Part shown: positions 1 through 12,918 of the stretch, one piece after another
How positions within the stretch are numbered: the first letter of the stretch is position 1
How the letters are laid out: each line of letters opens with the position of its first letter
DNA from: Daucus carota subsp. sativus
Taxonomy: Eukaryota; Streptophyta; Magnoliopsida; Apiales; Apiaceae
DNA length: 64,000 bases
Reading direction: 5' to 3'
Assembly: GCF_001625215.2 (NCBI RefSeq)
Contig: NC_030388.2
Span: forward strand, 18,350,058 to 18,414,057
Notes under the pieces: generated by a model
Told to the model about the DNA's origin: nothing
The model's input: the letters and a program-made list of their open reading frames with translations, nothing else
The model's database searches: none
Position numbers and translations under genes: made by a program

Positions 1-905
1 ATATATTACATTCTTAGGTTTGCGAAGCACTTACAAGGTTAAAATGAAAAAGATAAAGCAAAATTTATAATTATATTTCTGATTTGATTCTTTACTTGTA
101 TTGTTTGAGTGCAGTTAAGCGTATGAGCTATATATGAAGCGTCTGCTTGCGGTTTCCACTGGTCTGGATTTCAGAGATATATGAAGTACCGATCAGTTAC
201 TAGCTTGTGTAAGCTCTTGAAGTACTTATATAGCTGATCCACGGTGTGAATGTAGAGAGTGCATATATACTCTCACATGACTATTTGTGTTTAAATATGC
301 CATTTGCTGTCTATTGTGTAATCAAGGCTTCTGTGTGTATAATTTAGCACAAGACTTTGTTGTTGAATATTATGAAAGTCTCTGTATAAGCTTGATTAAA
401 GTCTGGTCCGTTGTGTTTAGTGTTGCTCACAGCTGCTTAATTAATTATGCGATTGCTCAGAAGTGTATTTAAGATTATTAAATAAAACATGGAATTTAAC
501 TTATAGAAAAAATAAATGGGATGGAGGGAGTATATCTTTACGCCATGAAAGCTACCAAATAATTATCTATCTTTTCATGATGCATAAATGTAGGAGCTGA
601 AATATCTTTTTCAGGTTCTTAGATTGCGAGGTTTAGCTTAGTGGCAACAAAGCATGAAGAGAGTGTATTGTACTGCAAGAAGTTACTAGCTACAAAACTC
701 CGTATGTAATTCATGCATGGAAATGTTAAGCAATCAATAATAGGTTTATCTCTAGTAAGATTCTCAGTACATGAACAATTTGTTGCTTGCGTTTTATATA
801 GGCTTCGAAAAGTCCTCTTCATTTTCATTCCCACCAGCAATCCAACCGGCCCCTATTGTATTTTGCAATGACCATAAAATGACTACACAGACGACATTTT
901 GTCTA
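1..905. other. Intergenic, 3' side of GDSL gene 1
   Basis: No convincing gene is visible; the short ORFs have no recognisable protein features. The stretch ends at the stop codon of the first GDSL gene. A GATGGAGGGAGTAT string near 519-533 resembles the outer end of the Stowaway-like MITEs found elsewhere in the window, but no partner end was found. Confidence 0.5.
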
Positions 906-2434
906 CTAAGCACTAGCCAAGTGCCGGATATCATAAGGGTAGGCATCCGCTGGTGATGCAGACACGTAGGCTCTTCCCGCAAGCAATATATGCCCGGTCT
1001 CTGTAGGATGAAAACCATCGAAGAACGGTTTAAAAGATCTGAAAGGGCACGGAGCGCTGTTTGGAACACATTGTCCCGCGCCAGCACCTTCGGATATCTT
1101 ACAACAGGGTTTATTAAGAACACCTGATATAAAACACGCCTCAATTAGCCCCCCTTCAATCCTCTACAAATATTGGAAAAAGGTACAATGTTGCGTGATG
1201 ACACGTGCAACTTACCAATTACAGGTGCAAAGTTGGAGACGTTAATGTAGGTAAAATGTGCACCGGGGTGCTTAGCGTTCAGGTCATCAACAAGTGGTTT
1301 GAGTCTGTTGTTGAACTGCTGGACTGCTTTATTTGTATTTTCTACACATCCAAGCAGATTCGGCCTACTCGATAAAGCCTCTTGAGGAATGCAACCTATA
1401 GGTCCAAGTCCGAAGATTGCAATCTTCCTTGCTCCATAATTGTATAGAGTCTGCATTCAAATAAAATGAAAATAACAAGGTTAAATTGTGTATTTTAATG
1501 TTAGTGCAGATAAAAATTGAAATACTTACTGATAACTGCTGAGTATACTTGTTAATCAACTTTTGTGCATACTGGTCAGGTGGTATTTTGCTGTTTGGGT
1601 ATAAATTTGGCATTAAGTAGTTGTTGATGTAATCGTTGCTCCCGAATCCGGCTATATAAATGCATTTATTCAAATGATCTGCTGTTTTCTTCTTATCTCC
1701 ACTGAGTGCCGCGGTGACACGAGAAATAGTTCTATTGTGGTTAATTAGCTGTTGGTCGAAACTGATCACCTCACCCTATACATGGACAGAAAAATGAGAT
1801 CAGTTTTGCATGAATAAGTATTGAAAAATAATTTCAAGTGGCTAATGAGACAGAATGTATGGGATTACCTGATGTCGACCAGTTTCAGGAAGAATGCCAC
1901 ATCCACCAGATGCATAATTAACTCCATCCATTATGTTCCTGCCTTCTGATGCTGCGAATGGAGGAATGAAATCACGTAGACCTAGCAGTTCACCTGTAAA
2001 GTACGTACCCGTCAGTTCAGCAAGACGGTAAAATGGTAGTTTACTATACATAGATTCTTTGATTTTTAGGTGAGAGGTCAAAAAACAGAACCAGAAAGAT
2101 GATAAACCAGGTCATCTTTTTTTTTTCTTTTTTTTTATGCCTAAGAAAACAGAACTAAGATAAAATTTTAAGAGATACCAATTATATCAGCAAAATTTCG
2201 GCCATTAGTAAATCTTCCGGTTGGACCATCTTTGAAATCGACGCCATAAGGCGGGTAATTCACTTTTGCCTGAGTTTTAAGCCCATTGTTATTGCCATTG
2301 TCAGCCAAGGAGTCTCCGAAGACAAAGTAACAAGGAACTTGCTGGCATAAAGTTCCAGCATCAACTAAGCTGTTACACCATGGATGAAACAATGTCAGTA
2401 GTAATAAAAACCATAGCTTAGCTGCATATGCCAT
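906..2434 (-). CDS. GDSL esterase/lipase 1, five exons, complete
   Basis: Secreted SGNH-type serine hydrolase of the plant GDSL family, expected to cleave ester bonds of lipids, cutin-like or acylated substrates outside the cell. Exons (minus strand): 2434-2179, 1993-1869, 1775-1530, 1450-1216 and 1123-906, all with GT/AG introns, giving 359 residues. The start is the Met that opens a hydrophobic signal peptide (about residues 1-26); an upstream in-frame Met at 2599 would bury it. Visible motifs: VFGDSLADNGNNN with catalytic Ser42, the GVNYASGG block, GSNDYINN (block III Asn) and DGFHPTE near the C terminus (Asp323/His326). It is the first of three tandem paralogues, and exons 2 and 4 have the same lengths as in GDSL 2. 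The substrate cannot be told from sequence. Confidence 0.93.
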
Positions 2435-3502
2435 TGGAACAAATAAAAGGGCAGGTTTTTGCATGAGCAATTTTAAGATGTGTGTAATGCATGATTGAGA
2501 TGCTAAAGCAAGAGATAATGTGGAACCACAGAGAATATAGGAAAAGTATTGTATGACTGGCTCAGCTATAATTATGCAGGTAGAATTAAAATCTGCCACT
2601 AAACTCTTTTAGGATATTTCTTTCCTAAGCCTTAATTTTTTAGGATATTTCTTTCCCAAGACTTAACTGAATTTTCTTGATGATGTTTCTTATGTCCGCT
2701 AATGTGTTGGTTTATCAGATAGTGAGCGACTTTAAGAGCATTTATCATCATAAATTTTGGTAACAGGTGTCCATATGACCAGACAGAGGGAGAATAAGTG
2801 GCAAAAATTGGAACAGAAGTAACATTCCATTGGTCCATTCCTTAAAATAAAACTATAGAAGTAAGAGATACTCACTTTGTTCTCTCTGTATGCGATCACT
2901 TTGTTATCCAGGTCCAATCCGTTTAGGTTAAAAAAATAACAAATTCATTCCTTTTAAAACAGGCGGTACATATTCATTCCTTTCTCAAATTAAATGTTGG
3001 GGAGCAAACAATCTATACTCTCAACCCTAGCGATTGTTCTCTCTGTATGCGATCTCTCTCTGTGATTAGCGCGCACTCTCTCTCCCAATTAGCTTTCTAG
3101 CACTCTCTCTCAATTAGCTAGCTCTCTCTCTCATTCGAATACCTACTTGTATCAGCTTCGATCGTTTTCATCATGTAAATAAGTCATACATGGACCGTTT
3201 GGGTAAACTTTTAAAAAGTGCTTTTTGCTTAAAGTAAAGAAGTTGATTAGAAGTGAGAAATAAATTAAGACTTAAAAGTGATTAAACTGTTGGGGAAAAA
3301 AGTAGAAGTGATTAAACTGTTGGGGAAAAAAGTAGAAGTACAGAAACAAAAGTCAAATTTTGTATTAGAATAACTTTTATAATCATCAAATTAAGATTAT
3401 TATTGTGAATGTAAATGAAACGAGTTGTGTTCAGGCAACTCATACTTCATATAAAATTATTCAGCAGAGGACCTTGGGTATAGGACCAATAAGAGACTCA
3501 TA
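2435..3502. other. Intergenic upstream of GDSL 1
   Basis: This holds the 5' flank of GDSL gene 1, CT-rich microsatellite-like DNA at about 3045-3135, and a truncated MITE at about 3190-3345. The MITE begins GGACCGTTTGGGTAAACTT, like copies near 16.9, 20.9 and 52.2 kb. Within it a unit of about 33 bp beginning GATTAAACTGTTGGGG is directly repeated. No gene is seen. Confidence 0.5.
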
Positions 3503-3511
3503 TATCATATA

Positions 3512-5101
3512 GAGTAAAATGCAAGGTGTGTACGTGCAGATACACCTTTGTGCATTTTGTGTACTTCAATTTTCGAATATAGCAAAGTACCTGCAGATAC
3601 ATATTTGTGCCCTTTGTGTATCTTAATTTTTGAATATAGCTTACAGTTTCAAGATTCGTGCATGATGTGTATTTCTGTTAAAAATCTTTTAACAGAGTTA
3701 GTGGTGAGAGACAACAGTGGTAATTATTTGACTAGCGGCTATCTGCTCTGCTCTATCAAACAAGCAAGCAAAGCAAAATCAAGGTTTTCTTTTTCTTTTT
3801 TATAAATATTTAGAAACTAAATTTTATTCAAATTTTTCTTTTACACAATTTGTAAAATTATTTTTTATAAGAATTCTAAAAATGCGTGTTAAATATGCCC
3901 CACAATATAAATAATCAGGGTGACGGAGGAAATAGTAATTAATTATGTATATCATATTTTCGGTTCCTAATTACAAACATTTATTTCATAGAAATTCTTG
4001 CAACTGTTAATTTTTTTTGTAAAATGTATGATAATAATGTATATAAATACCTATTATATATATATGAAATAATTAGCCAAAAAAATTATTGAATTAAAAA
4101 TGTTTTAACGTAATTTTTGAAATTATTTTTATATGAGTTTTAAAATGCGTGTTAAATTTTCATTTACCGAGATAAAGTGATAAACAATTAGAGGGACATT
4201 GGGAGTAATAATTATATATATTATATTTGTGGATACCAATTCCTAATTACAAATATGTATTCCATAAAAAAATTCCAAACATTAATTATTATATAAAATG
4301 TATGATAATAATTTATATAAATATCTATTATATTAATGAGAAAATTTTGAAAAAAAAATATTGAATACACTGAAATCTAATCATTTTTACACTAATTTAT
4401 TAATTAAATATATTATTAAAGAATATTATATTTTAAATTATAATTTATTTGTCAAGTTAGGTCATCGAAGATATAAGTAAATAGATTTTATATTATTTGA
4501 TGATTTTTTTAATTTTCAGAACTCCAAAAAATAAAATTATCAAAAAATTCTGTAAAATAAATATATACCATTTTTCTGTTCTAATATTATACTGCTTGTG
4601 TCCTCCTCATTTGTATACGTTTTTTATTCACTACTCGGCACATACTTTAATTTTTATATATTTTTTATTCACTACTCAGCACGTACGTACTTTAATATTT
4701 TTATAAAATATAACTCGGTCACCCTAATTGTTTATACAATGGGACAGATTTAACTGGTATAGGATTCTTATAAAGAAATAATTTTACAAATTGTGTCAGA
4801 AAAATCTGAACAAAATTTAGTTTTTAAATATTTAAGAAAAGGAAGAAGAAAACCTTGATTTTGCTTTGCTTACTTGGTTGATAGAGCAGATGCACTGATG
4901 CAGTACATGCCACATGGACACTCCGTTGGTCAAGTAATTACCACTGTTGCTCCTCACCACTAACTCTGTTAAATTTTTTTAACGAAAATACACATAATGC
5001 ATGAGTCTTGAAACTAAAAGTACACATTTGCTATATTCGAAAACTGAAATACACAAAATGGACAAAGGCGTAATTTCAGATACACATCTTGCACTTTACT
5101 C
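3512..5101. mobile_element. Mutator-like foldback element, ~410-bp inverted arms
   Basis: A non-autonomous element of 1,590 bp. The left end reads GAGTAAAATGCAAGGTGTG and the right end is its imperfect reverse complement. Similarity continues inward for about 410 bp on each side (roughly 3512-3925 against 4715-5101). It is flanked by an exact 9-bp target duplication TATCATATA (3503-3511 and 5102-5110), the size made by Mutator-type transposases. The core contains two diverged direct copies of a segment of about 250 bp (about 3850-4100 and 4110-4345). There is no transposase reading frame. It sits between GDSL genes 1 and 2. Confidence 0.88.
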
Positions 5102-5110
5102 TATCATATA

Positions 5111-5862
5111 TAACATGTTTTGTTATAGTATTTACTTATGTTTCAAAATATTCTGTATGCAGAACATGTTGCATGTCAAAGATTTGTTTTCCTTTTTTAG
5201 TTGTCACAATTTTATTTTTGTTAGTCAAATTGACTAACTTTTGACCAAAGATTATAAGTCATTTTTTTATTATCTTAAAAAACTGAAAATTACATCTTAA
5301 AGTAGATTAAAAATTATTTCCAATGACATTTTTTTTTATTTTTTCAATTGATAAATTATAGTCAAGGTCAATTTGACCGGCACAACTAAAAAGGAACGGG
5401 GAATTAAGTATATATGCCGGACGTGTTGCAGAATATATAGGTTTTTTATTAGTCTTCTGTACAAGATCCTTTGAACTTTTGCTTAGATGAAACATGTGTT
5501 TAATGTTAGAATTTTTTGATATGGTTAATTTTATGAAAATGGCTATTAATTTGGAAAGGAGGGAATGTTATTAGCTAGATCACTAGTCTCCATCTTTAAC
5601 CTCTCGATACAAGTATTTTACTCCTTGTCAATCTGTTCAACACACAAAAATGAAATCTTCAATCCATGACATAGAATACACTACAGGGAACTGAATCCTA
5701 AAAAGAAAAGAAAAAAGACAATGAATTGTAAATAAAGGTTTATTCCTAATTACAACTTATCTGTTGGTCCTTCAAGAATTCTTGCATGGAATCCAATTAA
5801 TTAGACCAAATCATTCTTCTTTACGTATCAATGATAAATAGTTGTAATGTACATGTTACAAA
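5111..5862. other. Intergenic between foldback element and GDSL 2
   Basis: AT-rich 3' flank of GDSL gene 2. No gene, repeat or RNA is recognised. Confidence 0.5.
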
Positions 5863-7734
5863 TTATAATTCTGCTAAGTGACGAATGTCTATAGGATAAT
5901 CATCAAACGGCGTTATGGCTGTGTATGCTCTTCCTGCAAACAACAGATGTCCTGTCTCAGTTGGATGAAATCCATCGTAGAAAGCTCTCAAGGTTCTGAC
6001 AAGGCAAGGCTTCTGGTTTGGCACACACTGTCCCTTACCAAATGTTGTGGATGTTTCACAACATGGAAAGCTCAAAAGTCCTGCAAAATATGATTATAGT
6101 ATTAGTAGATGTTATTAGAAAGCTTTAAATACCCGAGGGCGTTTGGAAACGTGCATTTCATTTCAAATGATGGATTTCAAATGACAGGACTTGAGTTGTT
6201 ATTTCAAATTCTCAAACAGGCCATTTCATTGAGACAAATATGTAACAAAGTTGTGGTAGCCTACCGATCTGTGGTGAGAAGTTGGATATGTTAACGTAGG
6301 TAACATGTGCATCACTCAGATTCGCGTTAAGGCCATCAACAAGTGGCTTCATTCTGTTGTTGAACTGAGCCACCGCGTTGTTTAGATTGTCTACGCAGCC
6401 TGATAGATTTCTTGGGAAGGTCCTAATCTCCTCTGGTGTACAACCTATAGGTCCAAGTCCAAACAAAGCAATCTTCCTTGCTCCGGAGTTGTACAAAACC
6501 TACAATCAACAAAACTCTCTGTCATTTACCACTGCTATATAATTGAGTGGAGGTGATTCAGTAACAGGGTGACTCGAAAAGCTGCATATATGTTACAACA
6601 GTTATTGTGACAAAATAATTGAGCTAAATCCAAGACTGACCTTTATTTGTGAGGCATACTGTTGTATAAGCAAATCTGCATACTGTTCCGGTGTATATTG
6701 GCTAGTTTCTGGGAAGAAATCTGGCATGAAGTAGTTGTTGATATAATCATTACTCCCCGACCCAACTGCGTAAATGCACTTCTTTAAGTACTCTCCAGTA
6801 TAACTCGCATTATTCCCCTGTAGGCTCACGATTTTTGAAATCGTAGTTTGGTGATTGCCTAATTGCTGGTCTAAGCTAATAACTTCACCCTGTTGAGAGG
6901 TTAAATAGAATAAAGACTTTAACAAGATGAGATCTAGAAAAAATGATATGTTTGAAATTTGGATTTTCTTAGAGTGCTCAACAATTAGGCTGGCTTTTCT
7001 GAAAACCAAAATTTTAATGGAAAATTTTGTTACTAATTTAAACCTTCTCTGCATATGATAAGTCACCAGTATATACTCTGTTCTAGATGGGAGAATTATG
7101 TTTTTACCAAGTTTGAGCCACTTTCGCCACGAATCCCAGATCCTCCCGAAGCATAATTGACTCCTTGGACCATCTCAGAGCCACTAGCTCTAGCAAAGGG
7201 AGGCCTAAAGTTATCGAAACCTAAAAATTGACCTGCAATGCATAAAATTAAGTTAAAATTTATTGAAAGATAGCTGCCTTGAAATATCAAATGCACTGTA
7301 TATGCATGGACATGGAAACTACTTTGAACAAGGTAAATTTCTATTCGTTATACGGATTTTCTACTGTGTGCCTATGAGGATACACTAACAACTATTTTTA
7401 CTTAAGTGGAGATTTTTGTGCATGCAGACAGATTAACGGGACAAAAACTGAAATACTGAAGTGCAAGTAAAGAAGACAGACTTAGAAAATCTGCTTGGTT
7501 CATGCCGTTGGTAAACCTTCCTGTCGGTCCGTCAGTAAAATCGACGCCATAGGGAGGATAATTAACCTTTGCCTGAGTGTCGAGATCATTGTTGTTGCCA
7601 TTGTCCATCAACGAGTCTCCGAAAATAAAGAAACAGGGTACTTTCGGTTCACAACTGACCAAAATCAGTATATTCAGACTGCAAAACATTGCTATTAATG
7701 GCATGCAACGCCATAAGCTAAAGCCGCTTGCCAT
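5863..7734 (-). CDS. GDSL esterase/lipase 2, five exons, complete
   Basis: Secreted plant GDSL-type hydrolase, the middle member of the tandem array. Exons (minus strand): 7734-7482, 7232-7108, 6889-6641, 6499-6265 and 6080-5863, encoding 359 residues. The start is the Met opening a hydrophobic leader (MASGFSLW...) that ends near residue 28. Motifs: FIFGDSLMDNGNNN with Ser41, GVNYASGGSGI, GSNDYINN and DGFHPTE (Asp323/His326). Exons 2, 4 and 5 have the same lengths as in GDSL 1, and the two proteins share most conserved blocks, so they look like a recent duplicate pair. Intron 4 holds a small repeat relic. A minus-strand TATA-like run lies about 105 bp upstream of the start. Confidence 0.93.
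6136..6223. repeat. Possible small MITE relic in GDSL 2 intron 4
   Basis: Inside the intron, GGGCGTTTGGAAACG at the left and CTCAAACAGGCC at the right give short, roughly complementary GTTTGG/CCAAAC-type ends about 88 bp apart. Similar ends border other small repeats in this window. No target duplication was found, so this is tentative. Confidence 0.3.
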
Positions 7735-7837
7735 TGGGATAGAAATTGAAAAATGAGGGAGCTCAAGTCGTGCAAAGGGAGATATGGAACCTGGTTGTAG
7801 TGTGCTGGTTGGATATTTATTTAGCTGGATAGTTTGT

Positions 7838-7850
7838 ATAATATATATAG
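7838..7850 (-). promoter_or_regulatory. Candidate TATA box of GDSL 2
   Basis: On the minus strand the run reads CTATATATATTATAC, about 105 bp upstream of the GDSL 2 start codon, a normal distance for a plant core promoter with a short leader. AT-rich surroundings make chance matches likely. Confidence 0.4.
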
Positions 7851-9890
7851 AGATTAAGCTGGCATGTTTGATTAGTACTTCACAACTTGCCAAGAGGGAT
7901 CTCAATTGTTTAATATATACAATGTCAAAGTTGATTTGCTTAAGGTATGTGCTACATGAAAACAAACTTTGACGATCGATATATCACAAAATTGTATGTT
8001 CACTTGACAACGTGCGCTTGATATATATTAGACTAAGCTGTGGGGTCGATTTTTATGATTAATTTAAAATTATTTAATTTATTATTCGTTATTTATATGT
8101 TGAAAATTATTTCTAAGTGAAAAATATTTTTTATTTATCAGTTTTTATTATTGTTCGATATATGTGTGTGTAACTTGTATTTTCAAACAACTTTCTATAT
8201 TTTCATAAATTGAATTTTAAAAATAAAAATATATCATGAAATTATAATTTTGAACTTATAAATCAAAAGTTGACCCGTAACCTTTTTAGATATATGAAAT
8301 GCTAATAAATAAGTGACTATAAAAAATTGACTTATAAATTAGAAGCTATGTTTTCCCGGACATGCATGCCGGAAAAATATTTTGTCGCTTCATTATAATA
8401 TATTAACTTATTTATATTATTTTTTTGTTTCAAAATAAACTTATTTATATTTTTTTAATTTGGACTTCGACTTTTAAGAAATTCGCATGGGAACAATATT
8501 TTGTGGCGTCATTATAATATATTTACTTATTGAGCATTCAATTGTAAGGCTATAAGTCAAAAAAAAATACATATTTACTTATTAAAGTTTTCTAATTGTG
8601 AACTTCCTTTAATTAAACATAATGGCGCCTAATATATAATTGAAATGTTAGAGAGAGAAAAGAAAAAAATAGAAGAAAAGATGGAGTAAATACAAAAGCT
8701 ACTCTTTCTTGTGCTTTTTATTTTGGAGAGAAAAAAAGAAGAAGGAGATATTTGGTTCATGATTAATGAGCCCGGTTAACGCGAATCAAAACCTCGTAGC
8801 AGTACATTGTGTTTGGATTAACAAAACTTTTGTGAATAGAACTTCATTCCCTCTTAGCAAGTAAATCATTCCTTTCACATCTCATGCTTCCATTTTCATT
8901 CCCAGTTTTCATTCTACCAACCATCCAAACACCTTCGAAAATTGTCAGTACATTTTTCTCCTATGAATTTTTCCTATTTTGAAAAGAGTCTGATCGTCAA
9001 AAGATATTACGAAAATAGATGGACTATTGGGAGACAATTACAAATTTTTCTTCCAGAATCTCTTTTCTCCTCTCCTCAGCTCCTCTACTTTTAAGAGTAG
9101 TGGAGCACAGTGTAAGGTAGGTAGGGAATGTGGTAATATGATGAATTAAAGGTGTGCACTGTACAGTGATTGTTATGTTACAAACATAGTGCAGAATTCA
9201 TACAATAAACGAATCGTATATGGGACCGACTCGTGATATTTATGAAGTTTCAAGTTTAAAAGCTTTTCAAGCTAATCAACGAATACCCGCTTAATATCAT
9301 AAACAAAACAATACTCTACTATAACGGAAAACGTGTAACATCCGTAAAGTAATTTAAGTCAATCTTAAGACTTGTAGATAAAAGAAACGAGAGTCATCGA
9401 ACGTGGGTTAATGCATATATCATAAGTTATTGGATACGATAAGGATGTAAAGATCTCCACCATATTTAGCAGCCACCGCTAACGGTAACGTGGTATTATT
9501 ATTAGGGTCTTTTCCGTGTCAATTTTTTTTTGGCGTTATTTTTCAATTAAATATATTTTAATTAATGAAATTTTTTGTATATTATATCATTATTTGTGAA
9601 ATTGGAGTTGGTAAAAATTTACTATCTAATTAAATTTATTATTAAATTAATAAAATACTTATTAATATGTGCCCATGAACGTATACTAAAAAATTTGTTA
9701 TTATTATATTCAACATCGCAGTATGAGATGGCGAACAAATTTTAACAAAGTTTGAGATTATTTATACACACGATTTGGGAAGCCCATCTGGTTGCGGATC
9801 ATTTTTCTTCTCCCATTCCCGTTTCAAATGGATAAGAGAAGGAACTTTGGAATTGTATTTCACTACTTCCTTTTGATATTTAATTATTTA
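7851..9890. other. Intergenic upstream of GDSL 2
   Basis: AT-rich spacer. A GACTAAGCTGTGGGGTCGA string near 8029 and purine-rich DNA near 8650-8750 are visible, but no coding region is seen. It ends at the 3' terminus of a minus-strand Helitron. Confidence 0.45.
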
Positions 9891-10446
9891 CTAGCTTATA
9901 GCCCGTGCAAGACACGGAAGCTTTTTAATTATTTATAAATTTTTTAGATATATTTTAAAATGATGCGAAAAAATTTAATTTATAAATAATAAATCAAAAT
10001 TTTCAATAAAATAAAATATAAAATTATGTTTTGTTTGTAAATTAGAACTGTTGTAAATACATCCTATAGCTATTAATGGCTTCAAATAAACTATTGTGAT
10101 CAAGCCATTCCTTTTTCTGGTACGTATCATGCCAAAGTATTAAATTCTTTCTATCAAATTGTAATAAAATTTTGAGTTGAATATGTAAAGCCAACTTCTA
10201 TTAGATTATATTTATAAATGTATTTTATATTAAAATTATTATAATGTGATTTAAATATTTTTCTAAATTATGGTTCTAGATTAAAATTGATAAACATAAT
10301 TTGTTTTGAATTAAGAAAATGAATCATAAACATGCAGTAAAAAGGTAGAATCTGTTTTGGATCAAGAAAAAGATTTTGTATTTGTTCCTCATATAAATCC
10401 GGCTTATTAATTTTAAAATATATTATATAAAAATTGTGACGGTGCG

Positions 10447-10491
<45 letters not shown>

Positions 10492-10779
10492 AAACAGATG
10501 GTGCGATTTATATGATTCTACAAATAAAACTGGTAGGAAATATTTATTTTACATTAAAAAAATCATAAACATATGAAAGACAAAATTTGTTTTGGATTCA
10601 GAAAAGGAATCATAAACATGCAAATAGCTATTAGTTGCCTTATAGAACAGAAGTAATATTGTTCTAATCTAACAGTGCTTATTTGTTCAATATACGATCC
10701 AACGGATGATAAGCTTTTGGATCATAGAACCATGCGACCAAATTATCCCCTTACGCTTATTATATATAAGTATATAATG
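9891..10779 (-). mobile_element. Non-autonomous Helitron, minus orientation, copy 1
   Basis: Read on the minus strand, the 3' end has a hairpin CCGTG-TCTTG-CACGG, then a short spacer and the terminal CTAG, followed by host T, the classic Helitron ending. The opposite end reads CATTATATACTTATATATAA then TAAGCGTAAGGGG, like many plant Helitron 5' ends, though the canonical leading TC is not clear, so the 10779 border is approximate. No Rep/helicase reading frame is present. An (AT)n microsatellite lies at about 10450-10490. A diverged relative lies at 11233-12132. Confidence 0.75.
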
Positions 10780-11232
10780 TCGCCCGTGTCCGTATTAATT
10801 GTAAAAGATCAATTTTTAAGTTAGAAAATTTATAAAAAGATAATATATTTTGTTAAAAGGGTAATTATCATGTTTCTCAATGTTATTTTAAAAAATTGAA
10901 TTTTTTTAGTTAAAAATATAAAAAAGGTAATATATATCAATAGGCCCGTACTTTGACCCAAGTACCGACCGACCAGTCTTTTAATGTTTCGGCTTTAAAC
11001 TCCAATAGATTATCTTTTTTAGATTTTCAAACTAAAAAAACCGATCTTCTACAATTAACACGGGCAACAAATATATATAAATATAATTTTATTATGTATA
11101 AATATTATAAATCTATCCTATACTATATATTATTATACTATTAAAACTGAAACTTAAAAAGTTCATATTGATAGGCCGTACCTTGGCCCAAGTACCGACC
11201 GACCAAACTTTTAATGTTTCGGCTTTAATAGT
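10780..11232. repeat. Nested Helitron pieces and a ~63-bp duplicated block
   Basis: A block beginning near CCCAAGTACCGACCGACCA occurs twice (about 10941-11003 and 11171-11233), each ending TTTTAATGTTTCGGCTTTAA. Between them, at 11112, A|TCTATCCTATACTATATAT resembles a Helitron 5' terminus. Paired GCCCGTGT and ACACGGGC strings lie near 10783 and 11058. This looks like insertions of related elements into one another. No gene is present. Confidence 0.5.
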
Positions 11233-12132
11233 ATAGCTTATAGCCCGTGCAAGGCACGAGAGCTTTTTAATTATTTTTAAACTTTTTAAATATATTGTAA
11301 GTGGTGTGAAAAAATTTAATTTATAAATAATAAATTAAAAATTTCAATTAAATAAAATTTAAAATTATGATTTGTTTGTAAGTCAGAACTATTGTAAAAA
11401 TATATAGGTTCTACTTTTCAGACTTGTTTCTGTAAAAAAAAAATGGTTACACATGTTAGATCATCCGACTGTGGCGATGCCGTATAAAATACACCGTCAC
11501 AGTCACTAATGACTTCAAATAAACTATTGTAAATTTGTAATCAAGCCATTCCTTTTCTCTCATGTATCATGCTAAAGTATTAAATTTTTCTATCAAATTT
11601 TAATATATATTGAGCAGAATATGTGACGTCAACTTCCATTAGATTATATTTATAAATGTATTTTATATTAGAATTATTATAATATGATTTAAATTTGGCT
11701 TACTAATTTTAAAATATATTAGATAAAAATAATTTTGTGACAGTGCGATTTATATGATTCTACAATTAAAACTGGTAGGAAATATTTATTTTGGATTAAA
11801 ATATCCGGCTTATTAATTTTAAAATATATTAGATAAAAATAATTTTGTGACGGTGTGATTTATATGATTCTACAATTAAAGCTGGTAGGAAATATTTATT
11901 TTGGATTAAAAAAATCATAAACATGTGAAAGACAGAATTTGTTTTGGATAAAAAAAGAATTATAAACATGTAAGCAGATATCAGCTGCCTTATAGAATTA
12001 GAAGTTAATTTGTTCTAATCTAACGTTACTTATTTGTTCAATATACGATCCAACGGATGATAAGCCTTTGGACCATGTGACCATGCGACCAAATTATCTC
12101 CATTACGCTTATTATATATAAAGTATATAATG
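11233..12132 (-). mobile_element. Non-autonomous Helitron, minus orientation, copy 2
   Basis: This aligns along its length with the element at 9891-10779: the same AGCTTATAGCCCGTGCAAGG terminal hairpin region, the same internal blocks and the same TACGCTTATTATATATAA end. Its 3' terminus on the minus strand reads CTAT rather than CTAG, so the end may have mutated. A block of about 110 bp is tandemly duplicated inside it (about 11695-11800 and 11808-11910). There is no coding capacity. Confidence 0.65.
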
Positions 12133-12918
12133 TTAATAGAACAATAATGATCTACACTATTTTGTATATATATAAATGCGTGACAATTGTAGATTGTAAT
12201 ATTGTATTATATAGCTTACTTGTCCGGAATGGTCAAAATATATCAGAATTTGTATATTTGGACGCTTCTATATCGTGTGCTTGACTATTCTTTTGTTTTT
12301 AGTTTATCTTTGTGTCTTCGAACTTTCATTTATATATATTAACAAATTTCATTACTTAAGAAATCAGATTTCTCTGCTTCTGATCCATACCACTTGAGAT
12401 ATGTAAACTATAATTTTCAATTCTTCCTTCTCAATTCAAGTTCTTGATCATTTACAATACCATCACAATCAAGACACTAGCATCTTGACTGCATAGTGCA
12501 GTATTAAATTATCCTTCACTCTATTACTATGTTACTGACGTTTAACGGGAGCCACACTTCTAAAAAGTGGAGTCAAAATTTGGCCACCGTTCTGAGAATT
12601 TGGAACTCTTGGCCAATTGTTTGAAAATCGGTGTAAACTTTGACCACAACTTTGAAGTTTACTCAATTACGAAGCCAACGAGCGCGATTGGATAGCCCAC
12701 TCAAGAAGTATTAGAACAGACACTTATTTGTAAGACATAAAAGTCTAAATCGTCAAAAGAAAAAAAATTATAAAGCCAACGACACATTTAATCACACTTC
12801 TAAAACAATGCAAAGCATACATAATCATAATTCATAAGTATATGTTTAACATTCACACCTAAATATATATAACTTCCACCTGCAATATAATTCAGATAAG
12901 CATTCTTGACAAATCTCA
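12133..12918. other. Intergenic, 3' side of GDSL 3
   Basis: Spacer between the second Helitron and the GDSL 3 stop codon. No gene or repeat with clear ends was recognised. Confidence 0.45.

Noticed and set aside
794..1144. 116-codon minus-strand frame overlapping GDSL 1
   Set aside because: It is the wrong frame of exon 5; the correct frame gives the conserved DGFHPTE motif and joins in phase to exon 4.
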